DNA from: Muricea muricata | Taxonomy: Eukaryota; Cnidaria; Anthozoa; Malacalcyonacea; Plexauridae | Direction: 5' to 3' | DNA: 64,000 bases | Assembly: GCA_963855995.1 (NCBI GenBank) | Contig: OY979717.1 | Location: 65,729,855-65,793,854, forward strand | Part shown: piece after piece, positions 56,666-64,000 of the stretch | Numbering within the stretch: position 1 is the first letter of the stretch | Layout of the letters: each line of letters starts with the position of its first letter | Translations under genes and position numbers: made by a program | Notes under the pieces: generated by a model | The model's input: only the letters and a program-made list of their open reading frames with translations | Database searches by the model: none | What the model was told of the DNA's origin: nothing

Positions 56666-57360
56666 GTCACAAACATTTTCCACCGCACCACAGACTACAC
56701 TCTATATTCAACAGACATACCGTCCGTGTTAGCTATAGTTGTAGCGATAACATGGAATCTTTCCTATCTAAGCATAACAAATACGTGCTAAAGAAGCATA
56801 ACGACAAGGCCAAAAATACTAAGACGAGCAATGACACAAAGACATGCAACTGCAGAAAACCCGACGAATGTCCTGTGAGCAACACATGCCTGGCAAAGAG
56901 CTTAGTGTACAAAGCTGAAGTCTCCACTGACAAAGATAATGCCAAAGTGTATATCGGGGTGACGGCTAACTCGTTTAAAGAAAGATTCAGAAATCACACA
57001 AAGTCCATTAAGAACGAACGCCATGGCAACGAAACAGAATTGTCAAAGTACATTTGGAAGCTCAAACGCGCGAAACGCTCATATGACATAAAATGGTCGA
57101 TCGTCAAAGGTCGATCGTCTCTGTCTTGAAGAAAAGCTTTTAATCATGAAAGGAAACAAAGTGAACAACCTCCTGAATAAACGTTCAGAACTTTTCACTT
57201 TATGTAAACATATAACCAATAGTCATGTAACGTAACATAATACCTGATACATTTCCAGTGTCCCATACAATGAATAAATTAAACTTATCTGTCAGTCGCC
57301 TGATGATCGCCTAGTGCGTGAAACCCAGGGTAGCGACAGCAGCAAAACTTGTCTGTTTCT
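56666..57360 (+). mobile_element. Penelope-like element copy C, 5'-truncated, head-to-head with copy B
   Basis: From KHFPPHHRLHSIFNRHTVRV onward this copy parallels copy B without the LINE: SYSCSDNMESFLSKHNKYVL, the zinc-knuckle linker CNCRKPDECPVSNTC, YIGVTANSFKERFRNHTKSI and ELSKYIWKLKRAKRSYDIKW. A change near 57,110 (SIVKGRSSLS then stop) replaces the segment before CLEEKLLIM, and the remaining C-terminus is read in another frame to about 57,235. The element ends in the hammerhead at 57,289 and runs into (TA)n. The Cys-rich linker is a feature of Neptune-type Penelope-like elements as I recall. Confidence 0.85.
57289..57339 (+). ncRNA. hammerhead ribozyme (Penelope-type), plus strand
   Basis: The sequence is the same 51 nt as the copy at 52,255, in the opposite orientation. 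Helix I is GTCGC/GCGAC, core CTGATGA, helix II CGC/GCG, core GAAA, helix III CC-CAG-GG with an A-U pair, and cleavage after GTA. The motif lies in the 3' terminal region of Penelope-like copy C, where hammerheads are known in these elements; self-cleavage of the transcript there is expected from the family. Confidence 0.75.
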
Positions 57361-57363
57361 TGT

Positions 57364-57376
57364 GTATATATATATA

Positions 57377-57466
<90 letters not shown>

Positions 57467-57482
57467 TACATATATACATATA

Positions 57483-57571
<89 letters not shown>

Positions 57572-57653
57572 GTAAATATTTTATATATTATATATAAATA
57601 TATATATAAATATATATATTTATATTATATATATATATATAAATACATATATT

Positions 57654-57711
<58 letters not shown>

Positions 57712-57839
57712 CTTTTTTGTCATATATGAAGTCTTGTCGGCTGAGCAGAGTGCTGGCATTTGTCACATATATGTATAAACACACATATTTATATTTATAT
57801 ATATATTTTATTTATATATATATTTTATATATATATATA

Positions 57840-57895
<56 letters not shown>
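57364..57895. repeat. (TA)n-rich microsatellite tract
   Basis: Several long TA runs (57,364-57,460; 57,490-57,565; 57,660-57,705; 57,845-57,895) are separated by short variants (TATATTTATA, ATACATATATAC). The Ile-Tyr open frames here are not genes. Confidence 0.95.
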
Positions 57896-57896
<1 letters not shown>

Positions 57897-57942
57897 ACAT
57901 CTGAAACCATTAGATAAGACATCTAAAAAAATGGTAAAAAAC

Positions 57943-60900
57943 TTACAGTCCAGGAGGAGGTATATGATCTGCGGCTTCGTTGTCGTCTTCATCAATATCA
58001 TCAACTGCTCTTGGTGACGAAGCTGATTTCCGAAACAACTGGACGTCCACTAGTACTTCAACCAACAAATTGTCCAAAGCTGAGTCTGTGAAAGTTTTAC
58101 AAACATACGCCGTTTGTGGTGCAATTAAACATAACTACACACTTGAACACACACATAAAATCCCTATTCGCATGCAAATATCTTATATATGCGTCCATGT
58201 CGTTGATCATATTCCGGCTAATGATGCAAGAATAGCTTGTCAACTTACCGGAAGTGTCGGAAAAAAAAGGATGGCGGAGCAGTTCCTCAGCAGTTGGCCG
58301 CTCTTTGTAATCAGGGTGCAGCATACGTTCCAATACCCTGAACATTTGCTCGGAGCAATCTGTTGGTATTGCTGGAACTTTACCAGAACCAACCTATAAA
58401 ATCAAATTCAATCAAAATATTGTTTGGTTGCAAGTCCACGTGCATGTAAGGATGAACAGTTAATTCATGCTCAGACAATTTAAAGCAAGCATGGTAAAAT
58501 CACTACTTTATTACTTCACTAATCACTACTTCATGGCCATTATTGCATGTACAGTTATTATACATACTTGCAATATTAAACAATATAATTATGTATATGT
58601 ACGTCGTTTATTTACCGATTGCGTTGTCATCTCAAGGCTGCTGATCCTGAGACCAACCAACAAACATTTTATTTATTTATTTAACTTCGCTATTCCTATG
58701 CATGAATGGCTGGGCCACTACAACAGTATAAAAACCAATTACTATGGACCCTTAGCAAATGTACATCGGTGCATTTTCTGGGGAACACATACTAAATCAT
58801 CACATATTTGTTCCTTTGCTGTAGAGCGATTTATAATCAGGCGACAAAAAAGAATATGTCGCTAAAATATTGTCTTTGTTGTTACTGATATCGTTTTTTG
58901 TCCTGCTCTACGATTAATAGTCTAAGATTAGTCAAGTGATTAACGGGTTAACACAACAATGACGAGGCGATGTCGCTTTCAAGGCGACATCATAAAGGTA
59001 TTATACCTCAAGAATATGGTCCCAACACTTGTCACACGATGCAATTTCTTTTGCAACTTGCAATGCAATTCTACTCTTGGGAGATGTAAAATTGGCAAAT
59101 ACATGTTTTCATGACAGTTTGCTAATATATTTTTGACATACCAAGCATTTGTCACAAATTTACACCTCTTATAAGTAGAATTGCATTGCAAGTTGCAACA
59201 AAAATTGCACCGTGTGACAGGGCCTTTGTTTGATAACCTAAGTATATAACATATGGTTTTTTGTATCACACTATCTATTAGAAAGTTCTGTTTTGCCATA
59301 TCAAATGTCAAAGAGGCCAAAATGACGAAATGTAGCCTGTGTAACCGGTGCTTTAGGAGAGGGTTATGAACGAGAGAAGCTAAAAACGGGGAAACCTTAC
59401 AACGGAAGCAACAAGCACGCGAGGAAAAGCACACGCGAGAAAAGCACACGCGAGGTTTCCCGTTCTTAGCTTCTCCAGTTCATAATCCTCCAGGTGCACG
59501 CGGTTGGTTCGGTTCGTGGTATACTAGCGGGTGGCGCGGAAAATGTTCCCCTTCTTGATGTGCTGAAATTAAAGAACTAAAGAAGCTATTTTGCCTAGAT
59601 ACAGTGAGCTAATGTATATATACCTTAAAAGTTTCTATAAAATATTAACCCAGATATAGACGCTTAATGTTCTAAACCACCGTGTTTGTGGCATGTCTTA
59701 AGGTATTTTGATAACAGTAGTACAGTACACAATAAATACACATTGATTTTGGGGTTATGGCAATGCGGAACAATTGCTCAATTATTAGATTGTGGATAAA
59801 TCTGCAAAAAGCTGAGTACTTAGTGGCTCCCAGGGCATGTACTCGTTGAAAGCTGAATCTTAGGGAAAGTCGATAAGGACATATACTGATTAACAGCTGG
59901 GTCCAAATCTGCCAAAGACATATATACTTTTACCGCGTGGATTTAGAGCTGGCTCCTGAGCTGACTAGAACGCTTAAAAGAGGTTTCTACGTTCAGAACT
60001 ATTGTATCAGTGCTCAAAAATTCTCATCAGTAATTTGAAAAAAATCTAGGAACGTTTGCGCTAGAGTCTCTCGCGAAAGTTTACAATATACTAGAGTCTC
60101 TCGCGAAAGTTTACAATATACTAGAGTCTCTCGCGAAAGTTTACAATATAAAATATAACATAACACAAAGCATAAAGCTAGGAATGATTAGAAAGTATTA
60201 AAGGCCATTTTCATCGCAAACGTAGCGTCGAAACGTAGTGTACTTGATCTATTGTGTATTTGTGCTCGTATGATTAGCTGAGTGTTTATAAAACAATAAA
60301 ATACGCTACGTTTCGCAACGACACGGTTAAAGCCGAAACTCAAGCGTCTAAATGTATCTTAAATATTATTACGGAACATTATTGAAAGAGAAGCAGATAT
60401 AGATGTGTAAATCATTGAATATTAATTGGCCATCTGTTGTCTGTCCGCTTAAAAAGGGTTGATTTTTTTATTGGAACCTTGTGCAAGGTGCACGCTTCCG
60501 CTAAAAAGGAGTGCCCGCCTAATAATAGAGATTATATTACTAGTATTTTATCAATGAAACGTTTGGGATTTGAATTTAGTGCCCGCCAAAAGGGGTGTCC
60601 GCTTAAAAGAGGTGTCCGCTATTAGCGGGTTCAACTGTATTTAGATAGGCGATTCGGTTTTATTTAGTGCAAATTGTATGAGAGTTGTTGACAAAGTATT
60701 AAAAATACAGTTGGTTTTCTTCATTACTCAGCCGTCAAATGTTTAAAGAGTGGAAACCATTTTAATGTCTTTCAAAGATAGCAATAATACTGTTCAAAGG
60801 GTGTTTTTCCACATAATATAATATTTGCCTTTTAAATAAAATTCTACCTTGAATTTACGCTTTTACATCTCGGGTAATATTTTACAGAAATGTGTAAGGC

Positions 60901-63702
60901 GTGTATAAAAATTCAAGTTAGACATTATTGCGTGCACTGAAGGTTGTGGAAATATGATGGCTTCCTTCCTTTTGGCACAACAACACGAAAAGGGAAACAT
61001 TTTTTGCACCACCAGGTAGAAAAATTGCACAAGGACACACTAAAGGATCCAGTGTTATGATTAATTCGTGAATTTATTCCAATCTTACACTCTTCTACCC
61101 TCTACAACAAATATGAATGGTGCTGGGCTTTTGCAATTAATTCAACTCTTAGAAAATATTCAAGCAAGCTATGCAAAAATTACTCTTTGCAAACCTTGAA
61201 AATAATTGTATTGCTTTGATTTATTCCTGCCCAAGGACGTTCACCGCTAAGCAAATATAGCATTACGCCGCCAAGCTCATAAATGTCAACACTTGGCCGG
61301 TATTCTCCACCTCGACAAAATAACTCCTTAGGCATGTAGGGCACAGTACCGCAATACCCAACATTCGAAGTCTTTTCTCCAATATCAACCACTAAACCAA
61401 AATCACAGAACTTGACATAGTCAGGGCCAATCAAGATGTTTTCAGCTACAAAAAAAGTCAATAGTACTGCTAAGATGACATAAAAGTTTTCCTTTTTTGA
61501 ACACACTGAACGTAAAAGCACAAAGAACGGGTGCAATAAATGATTACAATGTCACAATTATAATATTTCCTGCTTGAACTGGGCAAACATTGCATGGATA
61601 TATTGAATTCAAATTGGACTTTAAAAACAAAATCAAAATATTCCATAAAAAAATGTACAAAACGATTATTATTATAGAAAAAACTTACGTTTACAGTCAG
61701 CGTAGACAAATCCTTGGCGATGAAAATTGGCGAGACATTTCAAAACTGGCTTTATCAGGGCGGCAACTTTCCGCTCAGTAATAGCCAATGCTCTACAGTT
61801 ATCAGCTACGTATTTGAGTGTACCTGTAAAAAAAGCATATTTTCATTACAGCTAGGGTTAACGCGAAGAGTGGTTATTTCATAAAACCAAATCAAATCAT
61901 GAACACAAAAGTGGTTATATTTCAAATAACCAAATTAAATCCTGACATCAAACTTGGTTATTTGATATAACGAAAACGCGCCAAGTTTATTATTTCATAT
62001 GCAAGACAAAACGCAAATTGGTTATTTGATATAATAGAGTTCATTCCGCAAACGAGAATGCTGTTATTTTAAATAACCAAAACACATATTTTGGTTATAT
62101 GATATAATAAAATATATCATCCAAAATATCTTTGTAATTTATCTAAATACTAAAAATACATTTGGCGCCCCATAAGAGAAACCGAAACCAATGTCGACTC
62201 GCAATTACGCATAAATTAACTAAATAAAAAAAACTATTTCTGTCATGTTATTGAAAACCACAGATGAACATTCATTTTTTTTCTTGCCTAAGTTTGTGTT
62301 GTCATGAACAAGCTGACCCAATTTTGCAGTTTCGTGTTAATTACCAAGATGATCCAGGTCACTGCAGAACAACGAATATTTGTTTTCAAAAACGTGTAAT
62401 GAAACTGGAATGAAACTTAATACTTAGCAATTATCAACAAATGCAGTTTTGATACGTTCGTGATAGTTAGAAATTAACTGAAATTCACTATGGTCAACCC
62501 GAATTCACTAATTCACGCCAAATTAATCGCGTTTGAAATTGAATTGTTTTTTAGACAGTGTGTAGTTAAAGGGAAATGGCAATAAAATTTTTTATTGTCT
62601 CATTTGAAAGATACTTTAAAACAATAGATAGAAGTCTGTTACAACATTTTTATATCTGTTTTACTTCGGGAGATATTGTCACCTAAATAATCGAACTGTC
62701 CGCCATCTTGGATTAATTTTTAACCTCATTAACAATGTTTTGATGACGTCACAACATATATTTCTCCGAAATATCTACCATCAATAAAATATTTGTAAAA
62801 CCTTTTCAGTCCGTGCTGAAATCCGAAACTCTTGCCATGTGTGTGGTTATTGGAGAAGATTAATCATTTTGATGTCAGAAAAAATTGCGTGACCCCAGTT
62901 GTGACGTACCATGCATATCTACAAATATCCAAGATGGCGGAAAACTAAAGATTTCAAGTTAAAATATCTCACCAAAGAAGGCAAATGTAAAAATTCTGTA
63001 ATACACTTCCATATATTGTTTTGCAGTCTCTTTCAAATAAGACAATAAATTTTTTGTTGCCATTTCCATTTAACTGTAAAGATGAAAAAAACCCGGAAAA
63101 TGTAAGGAGAGATTGACAATGATTTAGGAATATTAGAACGTACTGTAAGTGTTTAGAGTCAATAGACTCATGTCTTAGAATATCTGTGAATCTTTCGCAG
63201 ACCTTTCCAAAAAATATACTTTTTTCAACGTACCTGTATTAAATCGTTCAATTTAAAATGTAAATGACCTTCGTTGTATGTAAGTTTAAAGAATTTTAGT
63301 GCTATATTTTACAAAACATTGTTCACAAGTTTTTCAAGCTACTTAAATTATGCTCAAAATAACAGAAGTGCATTTTATGTTATTATCGCGTTTTTAATTC
63401 ACTTAGAAAAAAATACGCATCAGGCTCGGTGACAAATTGTCAAATAAGATTTACTTAAAAGGTTTTCACTTCTTCGCGAGTGTACGTATACAGGTAAACC
63501 GCGCTAGGTAAAACAGCCCTTACACCTTGAATATGGCGGTAAAGACAGTTGCCTTTTAATACATACCATCCATCAGTTCCATAAATAAGTAAACATGTTC
63601 TTCATTTTCACAAGCACCCAGGAGCTTCACTATATTACAGTTCGACAACCTTGTATTTGACCATATCTTGAGTTCGTTGCGGTTAAAATTCCTCCTCGCA
63701 AT
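57943..63702 (-). CDS. host serine/threonine protein kinase gene, five exons visible, 5' end outside window
   Basis: Exons with GT-AG borders on the minus strand: 63702-63567 (N-lobe, NCNIVKLLGACENEEHVYLF and the MELMDG hinge), 61823-61689 (GTLKYVADN, then catalytic loop GFVYADCK), 61445 to about 61184 (PENILIG, KFCDFGLVVDIG with the DFG motif, GTVPYMPKELF, PSVDIYELGGVMLYLLSGER), 58393-58249 (VGSGKVPAIP, MLHPDYKERPTAEELLRHPF) and 58085-57943 (acidic tail ending PPPGL). Phases agree across the first three junctions and the last; the 61184/58393 junction is uncertain. The HRD motif is YAD but the catalytic Asp, Lys and Asn remain, so it should be active. It looks like a STE/MAP3K-type kinase. 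The P-loop exon lies beyond 64,000. The last exon's stop overlaps a perfect donor, so a further exon is possible. Confidence 0.75.
58400..59015. other. kinase intron, left part
   Basis: No second gene was recognised. A copy of the motif GATATCGTTTTTTGTCC occurs at about 58,889, linking this intron to the palindromic element at 31.9-32.9 kb. Confidence 0.45.
59018..59224. repeat. MITE-like inverted repeat, about 207 bp, in the kinase intron
   Basis: TGTCACACGATGCAATTT near 59,030 and the block TTGCAATGCAATTCTACT just inside it are matched in inverted sense near 59,174-59,219 (AGTAGAATTGCATTGCAA, CGGTGTGACA-type end, GGGCC outside). It is a noncoding element of unknown superfamily; no clear target duplication was found. 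Confidence 0.6.
59347..59497. repeat. MITE-like inverted repeat, about 140 bp
   Basis: GGTTATGAAC and AGAAGCTAAAAACGGGGAAA on the left are matched by TTTCCCGTTCTTAGCTTCT and GTTCATAATCC on the right, enclosing three short GCACACGCGAG-type tandem units. GGTGC flanks both sides (59,347-59,351; 59,493-59,497) and could be a 5-bp target duplication. Confidence 0.5.
60061..60150 (+). repeat. three perfect 30-bp tandem repeats
   Basis: Three identical units beginning CTAGAGTCTCTCGCGAAAGT follow each other without spacers at 60,061, 60,091 and 60,121. Perfect identity suggests recent slippage or amplification. Confidence 0.95.
60420..60650. repeat. short repeat with GTGTCCGCTTAAAAG units
   Basis: Variants of TCCGCTTAAAAGAGGTGTCC, GTGCCCGCC and CTGTCCGCTTAAAAAGGG recur, and the block ends GCTATTAGCGGGTTCAACTG. 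It looks like the end of a dispersed noncoding repeat in the kinase intron; the class is unknown. Confidence 0.45.
61868..62110. repeat. array of GGTTATTTGATATAA-like motifs
   Basis: About seven variants in both orientations (GGTTATTTCATAAAACC, GGTTATATTTCAAATAACC, GGTTATTTGATATAACG, GGTTATTTGATATAATAG, TTATTTTAAATAACC, GGTTATATGATATAATA) occur at irregular spacing. Many are themselves palindromic. The array lies in the intron between the second and first visible kinase exons. Confidence 0.65.
62566..63073. mobile_element. TTAA-flanked MITE, 500 bp
   Basis: TTAA at 62,566-62,569 and 63,070-63,073 flanks inverted termini AGGGAAATGGCAATAAAA / ...GTTGCCATTTCCAT. The inverted homology extends about 45 bp (TTTATTGTCTCATTTGAAAG), and an inner pair CCGCCATCTTGGAT / ATCCAAGATGGCGG occurs. 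A TTAA duplication points to the piggyBac or Kolobok superfamily. Its termini do not match those of the transposon at 17.8-20.6 kb. Confidence 0.75.
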
Positions 63703-63794
63703 CTGAAAAAGTCAATCGTACATGTTATCATCATATTCAGAACAGCTACATTAAAGTTTTTCAGAACCATCCTCAGAGATATGAAAAACTAGAT

Positions 63795-64000
63795 TCACAG
63801 TAACCTTGGAATTACAATCAAACAAACATGACATGGAGCGATCATATTAAATCACTAGTGGCAAAGGCAAACCAGCGCATCAGCCTTTTGAAAAGTGTTA
63901 AACATCTTTTACCACGGCATGCCAGGATTACTCTGTATAGCGCTCTGACATTACCAATTTTAGATTATGCAGATATTGTCTGGGGCGATAAAAATAACGT
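63795..64000 (+). pseudogene. LINE RT C-terminal fragment running off the window
   Basis: The translation reads LGITI, then TWSDHIKSLVAKANQRISLL, KHLLPRHARITLYSALTLPI and LDYADIVWGDKNN. This is the region downstream of the RT palm in CR1/L2-like LINEs. One base-scale frameshift separates LGITI from TWSDHI. It lies in the kinase gene's intron, or upstream of it, in the opposite orientation. Confidence 0.75.

Noticed and set aside
58979-59449. 156-codon minus-strand frame in the kinase intron
   Set aside because: It runs across a MITE-like inverted repeat and part of another, and has no domain; Cys-rich appearance comes from the repeat sequence.
60061-60150. CRISPR-like array
   Set aside because: The 30-bp repeats are directly adjacent with no spacers, and the DNA is from an animal.

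Overview
The window is nuclear DNA of an animal: AT-rich, intron-bearing and very rich in transposable elements. The mix of BEL/Pao LTR elements, two kinds of Penelope-like element (one with hammerhead ribozymes), RTE and CR1/L2-like LINEs, hAT and Tc1/mariner-type MITEs, a TTAA-flanked Kolobok/Mutator-like transposon and a CACTA/EnSpm-like transposon fits a marine invertebrate, most likely a cnidarian. The species call is inference. I found no rRNA, tRNA, bacterial operon or CRISPR array. The only convincing host gene is a serine/threonine kinase on the minus strand at the right end (57.9-63.7 kb), which runs off the window.

Layout. 0.4-1.7 kb is a composite inverted repeat, 2.0 kb a 145-bp hAT-type MITE, 3.1-4.25 kb a ~590-bp tandem duplication followed by a LINE tail. 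6.1-10.07 kb is a decayed RTE-type LINE split by a 258-bp hAT MITE and a 1.57-kb TA-flanked foldback element. 10.5-16.6 kb is a decayed BEL/Pao element on the minus strand, split by a truncated LINE. 16.8-17.4 kb is another LINE scrap. 17,781-20,583 is a TTAA-flanked DNA transposon with an intact 581-aa transposase. It abuts a Penelope-like fragment that is itself split by a 9.36-kb TIR-bounded transposon (21,381-30,735).

That 9.36-kb element is the most interesting object. It has CACAG termini, subterminal arrays of short AAGAAA/TTTCTT palindromes, and two divergent genes. The minus-strand gene has eight exons that join in phase into an uninterrupted 519-aa frame. The plus-strand gene keeps an N-terminal zinc-finger exon and a C-terminal exon, but I see no transposase core between them. 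The flanking Penelope-like GIY-YIG sequence continues across both ends, which fixes the boundaries independently of the TIRs.

30.9-38.4 kb holds several foldback/palindromic elements (the largest about 1.94 kb), a LINE tail and a paired-like transposase remnant. 40.6-48.1 kb is a hAT/DUF4371-type pseudogene apparently split by a young BEL/Pao element (LTRs about 98% identical, 4-bp target duplication, two frameshifts). 49.8-52 kb has a second Penelope-like element and a LINE fragment. 52.25-57.36 kb is a head-to-head pair of Penelope-like copies, one split by a 3.5-kb LINE, with a hammerhead ribozyme at each outer end next to (TA)n tracts. The rest is the kinase gene, whose introns hold MITEs, a 3 x 30-bp tandem repeat and, at the right edge, a LINE RT fragment.
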